A DNA stretch of 64,000 nt from Lysobacter sp. Its GTDB lineage: Bacteria > Pseudomonadota > Gammaproteobacteria > Xanthomonadales > Xanthomonadaceae. The stretch spans positions 62,001 to 126,000 of the forward strand of contig JAHCAU010000001.1 in assembly GCA_019634715.1 (NCBI GenBank), read 5' to 3'. The notes below the pieces were generated by a model. That model ran no database searches, was not told where the DNA came from, and was given only the letters and a program-made list of their open reading frames with translations. Below, in pieces: positions 28,001-35,654 of this stretch; the first letter of the stretch is position 1; each line of letters opens with the position of its first letter. Made by a program: the position numbers and the translations under genes.

Positions 28001-28308
28001 ATGTCGGTCTGGTCGGTGAAGATCGCGGTCACCTGCGAGAAGCCGTTGCGCGACAGCGAGCGGGTGCTGCTGAGTCCCGGAATGCCTGCCAGCGCGGTCT
28101 CCAGCGGGTAAGTGACCTGCCGCTCGATCTGCCCCGGCGCGAGCGCCGGCGCGATGGTGTTGATCTGCACCTGCCGATTGGTGATGTCCGGCACGGCATC
28201 GATCGGCAACCGGCTGAGTTGAAACAGGCCATATGCGGCGAGCATCGCCGCGGCGAAGACCATCGCCCAGCGGAATCTCACCGCTGTTTCGATCACGATC
28301 TTGAACAT
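25042..28308 (-). CDS. czcA: CzcA-type RND heavy-metal efflux pump
   Basis: 1088 aa, the inner-membrane proton-driven pump of a Czc tripartite system. RND layout with twelve membrane helices and two large periplasmic loops. Typical motifs: LPIDAVPDITNRQVQINTIA near the N-terminus, a DFGILVDGAVIVIEA stretch in TM4 that carries the conserved acidic residues, and a His-rich cytoplasmic insert (HGGDTHGHAEEHE) around residue 555. Third gene of the czcCBA order; it overlaps the CDF gene by 4 bp. Confidence 0.95.
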   Translation of the reverse strand: MFKIVIETAVRFRWAMVFAAAMLAAYGLFQLSRLPIDAVPDITNRQVQINTIAPALAPGQIERQVTYPLETALAGIPGLSSTRSLSRNGFSQVTAIFTDQTDIYFARQQVAERMREVEEDLPEGVVPMMSPVTTGLGEVLMWTVDYVPFNAKKVAKAGEPGWQADKAYLTPEGDRLTTPQQRATYLRTVQDWLIAPQMRSTPGLAGVDTIGGYVKEYAIRPDAARMAAYGLGMGDLVRALERSNVQAGAGFVQRGGEGLIVRADALAQTIDDLAQAPVANRDGLVVRVSDVARVELGQAPRLGTATRDGHEAVLGTALMIAGGNSRTVAQAAAERLKEVNRTLPPGIEAEPVLDRSLLVNSTIKTVAKNLTEGALLVVVVLFLLLGNIRAAAITALVIPLSFLFAVIGMNRFGISGNLMSLGALDFGILVDGAVIVIEATLLMLGQKQAELGRHLSAGERLGVAIQAARKMVRPAAFGQLIILLVFAPILTLEGVEGKTFQPMAATFMLALVGAFIFSFTFVPAMAALFVRDPKEVHAKNASHAPDAEAGQHGGDTHGHAEEHETRILRWTRRKTEPAIRAAIARPRAVLVSAALMLAMGTGAFFSLGREFMPTLDEGNLAMQALRVPSASLEQSLAMQMSLEKALAKEPEVATVFSRTGTAEAAIDPMPTNISDSVIVLKPRSEWPDRSLDKEALIERLEKVVGNRIGNAFEFSQPIELRFNELISGVRTDLAVMVYGDDFEVLQRVADQVSVKLRGVQGAADVRVEQISGLPTLTVRIDHAAAAQYGLSAADVSEALATGVGGTAAGKIFEGDRRFDVVVRLDEEARNDPAQLAALPVVTADGTTVPLSSLARIDVTEGPNQISRNNGSRRIVVQANVRGRDLGGFVKEAQAAVSGVSLPSGTYLTWGGQFENLQRAEARLLLVVPVVFLLIGTLLYLALGTVREAGLVFVCVPLALVGGALALLLRGMPFSVSAAVGFIAVSGVATLNGLVLMQAIRERLTAGDAPLDAAANGASSRLRAVLTTALVAIVGFIPMAIATGSGAEVQKPLATVVIGGLLTATVLTLLVLPTFAARATAKRPKRHVT

Positions 28309-28318
28309 GGCGGCGCCC

Positions 28319-29575
28319 TCAGTGACCGTGCTCGGCTTCGCCCTTGGCGAGCTCTGCCTTCAGCAGGAACGCGTTGCTGCCAGCGATACGCTCGCTGCCA
28401 GTCAACCCGTTGAGCACTTCGATGCGGCCACCGGCGCGACGGCCGGCGAGCACGGGCATCGCGCGGAAGCCCGTGTCGGTCACCACGAACACGACCGATC
28501 GGCCTTCGACGGTCTGCACCGCGTCGGCAGGCACGCTCAGGGCCCGGCCTTGCCCCGCGGACACCACGACACCCGCGACCGGCGAACCCGCAGGCGGCAG
28601 CGTCCCGGACTCGGCGCGAGCGCGGATGACAGCCATACCGCCCTGTTCGCGGACATCGGCCGCAGCGCCGATCACCACGGCCGTGAAATTCCCGGCCGGA
28701 CCGGACACTTCGATACGAGCACCGGGCGCGACCTGTGCCGCCAGTGCCGGCGGCGCGGAAAACACCAGTTCGGTCTGCTTTGGATCGGAGACGTTCGCCA
28801 CCAGAGCACCTGCACTCACCACACTCCCCGGGGTGACCTGCACCGCGCCCACCACGCCCGCCACCGGGCTGGTGATGGTGATCCGGCCGCTCGCGTCCGG
28901 CGTGCCGGCAGCGCTGGCCTGGGCGACCGCAGCGCGAGCAAGCGCATCGGCCGCCAGCGAGCGAGCGCGTGAGGCTTCGAGTTCCTGCCGGGCGACCACG
29001 CCCTGCGAAACCAGAGACTGATCGCGTCGGAACACCAATCGTGCCGCCTCCGCCTCTGCCCGAGCCGCGTCGGCGTTGGCCCGCATCGTCGCAGCTTCGC
29101 CGCTGACGACCACTGCGAGCGGCTGGCCAGCGCGGACCTGCGTGCCTGGCGCAACGATCACGCGCTCCACCCGACCGGCGATGGACGATGCCACCGCGGC
29201 GCGCGCGCCGATCGAAGGCTCCACCCGGCCGCTCAGCCGGGTCTCGCCACCGCCACCACGCGACACCGCGACAACGGTGATGCCGGAGGCTTCGATTTGT
29301 TCTTTCGTGAGCGCAACGGTGCCTTCTTCTTCGGCTCCTTTCTTGCCTTCTTCTTCGCCGTGCCCGCCTTCGTCGGCGTGCGCATCAGCCCCCTCACTTT
29401 CTTCGTTGTGGCCCTCTTCTCCAGCGTGGGCGTCGGCAGCGTCTTTGTCTTCGGCGTGTTCGGCGTGGGCCGCTTCGCCAGCGTCGTCGCCTGTCACACG
29501 CGCAAGGCCGAAGCCTGCTGCCAAGGCGATCAGGATCGCGGCAACCAGCACCAGTCGGTTGTTCTTGAATGTCAT
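28319..29575 (-). CDS. czcB: CzcB-type membrane-fusion protein
   Basis: 418 aa. An N-terminal membrane anchor (LVLVAAILIALAAGFGLARV) is followed by a His/Glu/Asp-rich segment (about 35-85) that probably binds Zn/Co in the periplasm. Next come a lipoyl/barrel-sandwich part (SIAGRVERVIVAPGTQVRAG), an alpha-hairpin and a beta-barrel. It links CzcA to CzcC. Its stop is 10 bp before the czcA start, and its start overlaps the end of czcC by 4 bp. Confidence 0.93.
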   Translation of the reverse strand: MTFKNNRLVLVAAILIALAAGFGLARVTGDDAGEAAHAEHAEDKDAADAHAGEEGHNEESEGADAHADEGGHGEEEGKKGAEEEGTVALTKEQIEASGITVVAVSRGGGGETRLSGRVEPSIGARAAVASSIAGRVERVIVAPGTQVRAGQPLAVVVSGEAATMRANADAARAEAEAARLVFRRDQSLVSQGVVARQELEASRARSLAADALARAAVAQASAAGTPDASGRITITSPVAGVVGAVQVTPGSVVSAGALVANVSDPKQTELVFSAPPALAAQVAPGARIEVSGPAGNFTAVVIGAAADVREQGGMAVIRARAESGTLPPAGSPVAGVVVSAGQGRALSVPADAVQTVEGRSVVFVVTDTGFRAMPVLAGRRAGGRIEVLNGLTGSERIAGSNAFLLKAELAKGEAEHGH

Positions 29576-30828
29576 CGGGATTCCCCAAAAGGAGCACGGC
29601 CTTCCAGGCCGGCCAAGTCGATTTCGGCGCGGACGCGCGCGAGGCGCGCTTCCACGGCGGCGTTGCGCGCGGAGATGAGCGAGGCGCGCGTGCTGCGTAG
29701 TTCAAGTTGCGAGAGACGCCCGGCGTCAAAACCGACACGTGCCATGCGATAGGCCTCTTCAGCGGCGCCAACACCGCTGTCGGCCGCGCGAACGCGCGCC
29801 ATCGATGCCGACAGCGTGGCCTCTGCAGCCAGTCGATCGGCCCGGGCTTCCTGCTGCTGGGCGGTCAGACGCGCTTCGGCAGCGCGCTGGTCGGCGTAAG
29901 CAGCACGGACACCGCCACGGTTGCGGTCGAACAACGGCACCGACACGCTCAAACCGATGGTGAACGCATCGTCCCCGGTCTCGCGGAAGCGACGCATGCC
30001 CATGCTCGCGCTGAGATCCGGACGGGCGCGCCGCTGCTCCACCGTGAGGCGCTGACCGGCTGCATCGACCTCGGCCTGCGCGATGCGAACGGCCAACGGG
30101 TCGCTGGCGTCGAGCGCATGCGATGCAGGCGCAGTGTCCAGCAAGCTCGCGCCAAGCGTTTCCACAGGGGCGTCGAGCATGGCGATCGCGGAAAGTCGGG
30201 CGAAGGCCGCATCGCGCACGGCGCGGGCTTCTTCCAGCTGGGCGCGTGCCGCATCGGTCTCGCTGCGCGCCTGGATACCGCGCAGAGTGGCCTCTCGACC
30301 GGCTTCCACCAGCAACGCGACTGCACGCGCATCCTGCTCGGACAGGGCAAGCGCTTCAGCGGCGAGATCGTAGCGGCGCGATGCCGCCTCGGCATCGCTG
30401 TAGGCCTGCGCGAGCCTGCCTGCGGCCCGCCAGCGCATCTGCTCGCTGCGCAGGCCGGTGGCGAGGGCATCGGCCCGAGCGGCGCCGATGCGGGCGCTGC
30501 GCTGGCCGAACAGTTCCAGCGGCTGCGTGACGGACACCGTGGTCTCGGCGTTGCCGAACCCGCGGTAGGGGCCGGAACCCTGGATGTTTTCGGTCTCCCA
30601 ACTGAGGGAAGGGTTCGCGATGGCTCGCGCTTGTTGCGCACGGGCATCGGCGGCCTCGGACAGCGCCGCAGCCTCGATCGCGGCGGGCATCTGCTCCAAC
30701 CGTGCGAGCAGGGATTGATAAGACGGCGCGACTTCCCGTGTCTGCGCCATCGCCAAGGGCGATGCGCAGACAAGGATAGCCACGCCCAGCCAGACCGCTC
30801 TGAGCGGTCGGCCAAGCAACATGGGCAT
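29572..30828 (-). CDS. czcC: CzcC-type outer-membrane efflux protein
   Basis: 418 aa. Signal peptide to about residue 28 (LVCASPLAMA), then two repeats of TolC-family outer-membrane factors (PSLSWETENIQGSG..., RPDLSASMGMRRFRE...). AGGAG lies 6 nt before the ATG at 30828. First structural gene of czcCBA, preceded by czcI. Confidence 0.93.
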   Translation of the reverse strand: MPMLLGRPLRAVWLGVAILVCASPLAMAQTREVAPSYQSLLARLEQMPAAIEAAALSEAADARAQQARAIANPSLSWETENIQGSGPYRGFGNAETTVSVTQPLELFGQRSARIGAARADALATGLRSEQMRWRAAGRLAQAYSDAEAASRRYDLAAEALALSEQDARAVALLVEAGREATLRGIQARSETDAARAQLEEARAVRDAAFARLSAIAMLDAPVETLGASLLDTAPASHALDASDPLAVRIAQAEVDAAGQRLTVEQRRARPDLSASMGMRRFRETGDDAFTIGLSVSVPLFDRNRGGVRAAYADQRAAEARLTAQQQEARADRLAAEATLSASMARVRAADSGVGAAEEAYRMARVGFDAGRLSQLELRSTRASLISARNAAVEARLARVRAEIDLAGLEGRAPFGESR

Positions 30829-30887
30829 TGGACACTCCTGGATCGAAATGGACGTGGAAAGCGCCCGCGCAAGGCGGGCGAAACACG

Positions 30888-31250
30888 TCAGATCCGGGGC
30901 GGCCTCATGAGTCCGTCGGACGCATTCGCCAAGAGGTTGGCGTCATCGATCGGTTGCGGATCGGCGGCCTTCAGAAAGAAGGCACCGACCGCCGACTGCG
31001 GCGGCAGGTCCGCCGTCGTGTGGTGGCAGTGGTTGTGCACGCAAACGTCGTGGGAGGCTTCGCCGGTGTCTACTTTACCGGAGCTGTCCTCGGTATGAGA
31101 CGCCTGATCGCCATCGGTCACGAATTCGGCCGAGTGAGTCGATTCGCCTTCCAAAGAGCAAGAAAAGGCCTCCGTCACAGGCATCAAAACCATGACTGCA
31201 AGAAGCAGCATGGCGATGGGGCGCGTGAATGGGCGGAAAAACCGATGCAT
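30888..31250 (-). CDS. czcI: CzcI-like small periplasmic metal-responsive protein
   Basis: 120 aa from the ATG at 31250. Signal-peptide-like start (MHRFFRPFTRPIAMLLLAVM, then PVTEAFSC). A cysteine/histidine cluster HDVCVHNHCHHT probably binds Zn/Co. Size, motif and place directly ahead of czcCBA match CzcI. A paralog with the same HCHHTTAD motif lies at 33251, and both share an ending SDGLMRPPR. The start is uncertain because no strong ribosome site is seen. Confidence 0.75.
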   Translation of the reverse strand: MHRFFRPFTRPIAMLLLAVMVLMPVTEAFSCSLEGESTHSAEFVTDGDQASHTEDSSGKVDTGEASHDVCVHNHCHHTTADLPPQSAVGAFFLKAADPQPIDDANLLANASDGLMRPPRI

Positions 31251-31286
31251 AACCAAGATTATGAAGGTATCAATGCGTGTATACAA

Positions 31287-33047
31287 TTACAGCGGCTCCC
31301 CATCTGGCTCAGGAGCATTCAGGTCGTTTCCCTGGCCGGCGGGCAGCCCCACAGATACCTGAGGTCTTGGCGTCGCGCAACTGCCAAACAGGTCCAGGGC
31401 GGGCTCGTAAACAGCGGTGGTCACCTGCATCAACCCCAGAACGGAATGGAACAGGTTGTCGTGGCTGGCCGGCTGATCGGCCCGGGCCCTCACGCAGCGC
31501 ATGTCGATGCCGGTGCTGGCGATCATGCCGGGCGAGAGCCAAGCCACCATGGGCACCTTGATCTGCGTGTCCGGTGCGATCGCATACGGGAAGCCGTGCA
31601 GGTAAATGTTGTTCTCGCCCAACGACTCACCGTGATCGGACAGGTAGATCAAGGCCGTGTCGTGGGACGCGTCCTGGGCCAGCATGCGGATCGCCTTGGC
31701 CAGGAAATCGTCGGTGGCGAGGATGGCATTGTCATAGGCGTTGACGATCTGTTCGCGGCTGCACCGCTTCAGGTCGGCTTCCCGGCAATCGGGCAAGAAG
31801 CGCCTGAACTCGTCGCCGTATCGCTTGTAGTAACTGGGACCATGGTTTCCGATTTGATGTAGAACGACCACCACGTCCCCGGGGTTGTCGTCGATGGCAT
31901 CGTGCAAGCCCTGCAACATCACGGCGTCACGGCACGCTTCGTCATTGCACATCGGATTCTTCGGCGGCTTCCGGTAGGACTGGAATGGCAGTCCATCGCA
32001 GACCCCTTTGCATCCCGTCTGGTTGTCGCGCCACAGCGTCCGGACCGCCGCCCTTTCCAGCACATGCAGAAGCGAATCGGAATTGCTGATGAGCTGCTGG
32101 TCGTAGCGTCGACGGCCGGTGGAGGAAAACATGCAAGGCACAGAGACTTCGGTGTTCGAGCCGCACGCGCTCACGTCCTTGTAGTTGACGACGTCCAGAC
32201 GGGCCAGTTGCGGCGTGGTCTGGCGGCCGTAGCCGTTCAGGCCCCAGTTCTGGGCGCGAGCGGTCTCGCCCACGACGATCACGAGGAAATGCGGTTTGGT
32301 CGATGCGGTGTGTCCCTGAAGTCTCGCGTCCGCACCCACCACCTGGCGCGGCCCTTCAGGTGCACGAGCACGCTCGGCGAGGACCTTGGTCGTGGCCACC
32401 AGCACATTGCCAGGCGCAATCATGTAGCGCAGCGACGGATGATTGCGCATCAGAGGCGAAAGGTCGTCGAACGCAACGAACAAGGATGCAGCAGTCAGCA
32501 CGATCATCGAGAAGGCGAACAGCAGTCGGCGCATCAATGCCATCCGAAGCGGACGCACATGGATCCGAACCAGCCAGACCAGCAACGACGGCAGCGCACC
32601 GAACAGCAGCAACGACACCCCGAGATCCAGCGTCAGCAGCTCTCCCGCCTCGGTGGTATCGGTGCGCAGCACGTTCCGGATCATGCTTGGATCGATATAG
32701 ACCGAGTATTTCTTCGAGAAATACGACACCCCAGCCGCAGCCAGAAGCAACAGGGTCAGCGCAGGCTTTGCGACGGCACGCGGGATCAGAACCACGAGTA
32801 GCAGCGCATGAAGGGCGAAGATGGCGAGGGCAGCGCAAAGCACCACGACCCATGCATCGGATTCGGAAAGCGTGCCAGCCGCTCGCATGCCTGACCAGAA
32901 AGCGGAGTTCGTGGCCAGTACGAAGTATGCGGCCACGACGACAATCAAGCCTTCGATGCTGATCGAAGGCAGATTTCTAGCCAGCGATCCACCTAAACCT
33001 GTGCGTGCCACACGAGGACGACGTGTTTCATCGAGAGGGCGCTTCAT
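31287..33047 (-). CDS. eptA: EptA-type lipid A phosphoethanolamine transferase
   Basis: 586 aa from the ATG at 33047, coupled to a short ORF upstream (TGATG). Five N-terminal membrane helices, then a periplasmic sulfatase-fold domain: VVGETARAQNWGLNGYGRQT, ACGSNTEVSVPCMFS with the nucleophile Thr, and YLSDHGESLGENNIYLHG with the metal-binding Asp/His. Transfers phosphoethanolamine to lipid A and can lower sensitivity to cationic peptides. Its place inside a czc cluster may link metal stress with envelope modification. Confidence 0.9.
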   Translation of the reverse strand: MKRPLDETRRPRVARTGLGGSLARNLPSISIEGLIVVVAAYFVLATNSAFWSGMRAAGTLSESDAWVVVLCAALAIFALHALLLVVLIPRAVAKPALTLLLLAAAGVSYFSKKYSVYIDPSMIRNVLRTDTTEAGELLTLDLGVSLLLFGALPSLLVWLVRIHVRPLRMALMRRLLFAFSMIVLTAASLFVAFDDLSPLMRNHPSLRYMIAPGNVLVATTKVLAERARAPEGPRQVVGADARLQGHTASTKPHFLVIVVGETARAQNWGLNGYGRQTTPQLARLDVVNYKDVSACGSNTEVSVPCMFSSTGRRRYDQQLISNSDSLLHVLERAAVRTLWRDNQTGCKGVCDGLPFQSYRKPPKNPMCNDEACRDAVMLQGLHDAIDDNPGDVVVVLHQIGNHGPSYYKRYGDEFRRFLPDCREADLKRCSREQIVNAYDNAILATDDFLAKAIRMLAQDASHDTALIYLSDHGESLGENNIYLHGFPYAIAPDTQIKVPMVAWLSPGMIASTGIDMRCVRARADQPASHDNLFHSVLGLMQVTTAVYEPALDLFGSCATPRPQVSVGLPAGQGNDLNAPEPDGEPL

Positions 33048-33190
33048 CAGTGCGGCCCTCCCGCAAACGGGTTCACATTGAAACGGGACGCAACACGCCT
33101 GCGCGGCGGCGCCTTTGATGGCGACACACGCACATAGGCGGCCACGCCCGAACCGGCCGCGTTCCGCGGCCGGGCGAGCAAGCTGCACAT
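33047..33190 (-). pseudogene. Short leader ORF, probable remnant of a czcC 5' end
   Basis: 47 codons from an ATG with AGGAG 6 nt upstream. The first residues MCSLLARPRNAAGSGVAAYV align with the czcC start (MLLGRPLRAVWLGVAILV), and the DNA before it, including CTCCTGGAT on the plus strand, matches the czcI-czcC junction at 30830-30900. It then loses similarity and ends TGATG, overlapping the eptA start. Looks like the stub of a second czcIC pair replaced by eptA; it may now serve as a coupled leader. Confidence 0.5.
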
Positions 33191-33250
33191 GGGAAACTCC
33201 TGGATTGAGAAATGACGTGGAGATGCGCGCCTGCAGTTGCAGGCGTCACG

Positions 33251-33598
33251 TCAGGCCCGTGGGGGCCTCATCAATCCATCGGAGCAGTTGGACAAACGGT
33301 TCGCGTCCTGGCGGGGATAGGCGGCTCCGCCGCGCCCATGGTCCGGGGCGGCCAGCCCGTCAGACGGAACGTCCGCTGTGGTGTGGTGGCAATGGTTGTG
33401 CGCGCAAACACCGTGCTGGGTATCGGCTTCACGCTGCTTGCCGGACGGATCAGAAGCGGTGCGCTCTCCGGCTTCGGCGGCATAGGTGGATTCGGACTCG
33501 AACGCGCAGGCGAAAGCATCGGCCACGGGCACAGCGGCCATGACTGCGATCAGCAGCATGGCGACGAAGCGCCCGAGATGTCGAAAAGGCCGTCGCAT
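33251..33598 (-). CDS. Second CzcI-like periplasmic protein
   Basis: 115 aa from the ATG at 33598. MRRPFRHLGRFVAMLLIAVM signal peptide, then a metal cluster HGVCAHNHCHHTTAD and the ending SDGLMRPPRA, all shared with the czcI copy at 30888. It lies downstream of a CDF gene and upstream of a degenerate czcC start, so this looks like a duplicated czcI whose partner operon has decayed. Confidence 0.7.
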   Translation of the reverse strand: MRRPFRHLGRFVAMLLIAVMAAVPVADAFACAFESESTYAAEAGERTASDPSGKQREADTQHGVCAHNHCHHTTADVPSDGLAAPDHGRGGAAYPRQDANRLSNCSDGLMRPPRA

Positions 33599-33696
33599 GT
33601 GCCATGAGTATGAATCCATACCCTGCAAGGCCACAAGACGGAAAGTCGGTAAGCATTCTTTGGACATGCGGGCGCAGCAGGCGAGCCTGCAGGAGT

Positions 33697-34320
33697 TCAA
33701 GCAGGAGCACGCCAGACAGGCCAAGCTTCGCGCAGGACGCGGATGGCCGAACGCAGGAAGACGAGGGCGATGAGGCCTCCAACCAGGATGTCAGGCCATC
33801 CGGCGTCAAACATTGCCACGCCACCGGCCGCGAGCAGGACGCCGAGGTTGGCGATGACATCGTTGCGCGAGCATTCGAAGGTGCTGCTCATGTTGATGTT
33901 GAGTGCGCGGAAACGCCACAGCATTGCCAAACAGGTTAGATTGGCTGCGAGTGCTAGCGCGCCAAAGGTCACCATCAAAAGACTGGAAGGCGAAATTCCT
34001 TCGATCAACTTCCATGCGATTTCGGCCACGATGATGCCGAATAGGACGAGAATCAATAGTCCTTTGGCTACTGCCACGCCCGCTTCCCAGCGAGCACCGC
34101 GGCCGATCGCCCACAGGCTTAGTCCATACACTACTGCGTCGCCTAGCATGTCGACCGCATCTGCCTGGAGCGCCGAAGAGCGGGCCACGACCCCCGCCCC
34201 GAACTCGATGACGAACATCGCCAAGTTGATCAGCATGACTGCTATCAAGACGCGGCGCTGGGCTCCCTGAACGGCTAACGCTTGGAGTTCGTCGCGCTTT
34301 TGGCTACAGCAATGATCCAC
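33697..34320 (-). CDS. Cation diffusion facilitator family transporter
   Basis: 207 aa, six membrane helices. Metal-site residues in SSALQADAVDMLGDAVVYGL and in CSRNDVIANLGVLLAAGG. Short form without a cytoplasmic C-terminal domain, as for the CDF at 24461. N-terminal MDHCCSQ could bind metal. First gene behind the MerR-type promoter, so it is probably the primary metal-induced exporter. Confidence 0.85.
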   Translation of the reverse strand: MDHCCSQKRDELQALAVQGAQRRVLIAVMLINLAMFVIEFGAGVVARSSALQADAVDMLGDAVVYGLSLWAIGRGARWEAGVAVAKGLLILVLFGIIVAEIAWKLIEGISPSSLLMVTFGALALAANLTCLAMLWRFRALNINMSSTFECSRNDVIANLGVLLAAGGVAMFDAGWPDILVGGLIALVFLRSAIRVLREAWPVWRAPA

Positions 34321-34394
34321 GCTCAGGCCTCAGGATTCGCGGAGATGCGGCGGGTCGCGCCAATGAGGCGGACTTGCATCCAAGACGGGTTATA

Positions 34395-34425
34395 GTTATG
34401 AAGCCTGTAGTTACTACAAGGTCAA
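34395..34425 (-). promoter_or_regulatory. MerR-type promoter of the metal-resistance operon
   Basis: Minus strand: TTGACC (34425-34420), 19-nt spacer, CATAAC (34400-34395). The spacer holds an imperfect palindrome CCTGTAGT-T-ACTACAAGG (34404-34421). A 19-nt spacer with a dyad inside is the hallmark of promoters untwisted by MerR-family activators. The regulator gene starts at 34431 on the other strand. Confidence 0.8.
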
Positions 34426-34430
34426 GCCCC

Positions 34431-34868
34431 ATGATGGACAGCCTCACTATCGGCCAGTTGGCGAACGCCACCGCGACCAAGGCCGAAACCATCCGTTACT
34501 ACGAAAGAATAGGCTTGCTGCTCGCACCACCGCGCTCCGCCGGGAACTACCGCACGTATGGTCCGCTGGACGTGCAGCGGCTCGGCTTCGTGCGTCGGGC
34601 TCGCGAGCTCGGGTTCTCGATCGAGCAGATTCGGGAACTGCTGAGCTTGGGCGTCGATGCCGAACAAGATTGCGGAGACATCGACCAGCTTACCCGGGCG
34701 CACGTCACTCGTATCGAAGAAAAGATTGCAGATTTGCAACGACTGAAGGACGAGTTGTTCGCTATGTTGCGCGCTTGTCCTGGCGGCACGGTCGCGCAGT
34801 GCCAGATTCTGCAATCGCTTCAGCCACTACCATCATTAACTAGAAAGAAGAAGAAACATGCGGCATGA
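34431..34868 (+). CDS. MerR-family metal-responsive regulator
   Basis: 145 aa from the ATG at 34431 (34434 also possible). MerR HTH: LTIGQLANATATKAETIRYY, then RSAGNYRTYGPLDVQRLGFV. Dimerisation helix in the middle. Metal-ligand cysteines: EQDCGDID and the C-terminal CPGGTVAQC loop, as in ZntR/CadR/PbrR-type sensors. Divergent from the CDF/czc operon, whose promoter it should activate in response to Zn/Cd/Pb/Co. Confidence 0.88.
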   Translation: MMDSLTIGQLANATATKAETIRYYERIGLLLAPPRSAGNYRTYGPLDVQRLGFVRRARELGFSIEQIRELLSLGVDAEQDCGDIDQLTRAHVTRIEEKIADLQRLKDELFAMLRACPGGTVAQCQILQSLQPLPSLTRKKKKHAA

Positions 34869-34951
34869 AGTGCATGCAACCGGCTCTAATCGGAGTAGCG
34901 CTGTCTTTCGCACTGCTACTGCCTGCGTTGAGCTACGCTTACTTGGCATGA
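34865..34951 (+). CDS. 28-codon signal-peptide-like ORF coupled to merR
   Basis: Its ATG overlaps the merR stop (ATGA). Encodes MKCMQPALIGVALSFALLLP then ALSYAYLA: nearly all signal peptide. Either a truncated gene for a small exported protein or a real small membrane peptide. The 229 bp that follow, up to 35180, hold nothing I can support. Confidence 0.35.
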   Translation: MKCMQPALIGVALSFALLLPALSYAYLA

Positions 34952-35180
34952 CATCAGACGCCCCTAGGTTGATGGGGCATGTAAAGACTATGGCACGCCA
35001 CTACATGTGCAATCGATCCTGCCAGAACACGCTTCTATGAAGCGAAAACTTCGTCGAGCAGGCTCGCGCAGCGCGATGGCGCCTCTCTTTGAGCCTTGAA
35101 CTTCACTATGATCGGCTGTCTGCGTGGTGACAGCGCCGCGCGGTCGATCCGCTGCCGTGGTTCCTTTTGCACGGACAGTC

Positions 35181-35527
35181 TCAAATGCGCTCAACTTCAC
35201 CGACGGTGATCGCTAAGCTCTTGCAAGTAGCGGTTGGCTTCGTCATCGACGAATCAAGACGGACGAGCGCACGTGACCCGACCGAGGGCAGGACAGACAA
35301 GGCGAATTCCTGAACTGAATCGCCAACGCCTGCCGAAAACTCGACGCGGTAGATTCCCTGCGGGTTGGTTCGCGCCTTCGCCACAATCGTGTCACCTTTT
35401 TGCAACGTGATCGTGGCGCCGGAGACAGCCTCTCCGCCGACGATCACGGCACCGGTCATTTCGCATCGATCTTGGCCGACCATGTATGCGATTGGCCTGT
35501 CGGCAAGGCTGTCAACCTCCTCCGAAC
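35181..35527 (-). pseudogene. 3' part of a secreted-protein gene interrupted by element A
   Basis: Encodes EVDSLADRPIAYMVG... with one carboxypeptidase-regulatory-like stretch (GAVIVGGEAVSGATITLQKG) and the C-terminus. Its 5' end is at 37725-37794. Removing element A and one 9-bp duplication (35519-35527) fuses the two parts in frame into a 135-codon gene with a signal peptide. The family is otherwise unknown. Confidence 0.85.
35519..35527. repeat. Target-site duplication, left of element A
   Basis: CCTCCGAAC, identical to 37725-37733 on the other side of element A. Nine bases, as IS1-type transposition makes. Confidence 0.92.
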
Positions 35528-35577
35528 CTACTTGGCCCGGATCGCGAGGCCTCAATAATCACTAAACGGATGATTTG

Positions 35578-35594
35578 AGCGCCAATATGGCGCT
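35578..35594. repeat. Palindrome AGCGCCA-ATA-TGGCGCT
   Basis: A perfect 7+3+7 inverted repeat 51 bp inside the left end of element A. Not conserved in elements B and C, so probably not part of the core end structure. Confidence 0.5.
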
Positions 35595-35608
35595 TTCAAT
35601 GTAAGAGG

Positions 35609-35624
35609 TATCCCAACTGGGATA
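35609..35624. promoter_or_regulatory. Palindromic box TATCCCA-AC-TGGGATA ahead of the element A transposase
   Basis: Sits 31 bp before the transposase ATG and is followed by TCTGGGTTAG. The same box is at 44507-44522 in element C and in degenerate form (TATTCCAACTTTGATA) at 39511-39526 in element B. Conservation of position suggests transposase binding or autoregulation. Confidence 0.6.
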
Positions 35625-35654
35625 GATGGCTATTTCTGGGTTAGTTTGTCAGCA

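Noticed and set aside
21641..34970. ACGCCCCTAGGTT at both sides of the metal cluster (21641-21653 and 34958-34970) as target duplication
   Set aside because: A 13-bp match is expected by chance several times in 64 kb, and no inverted ends or transposase go with it.
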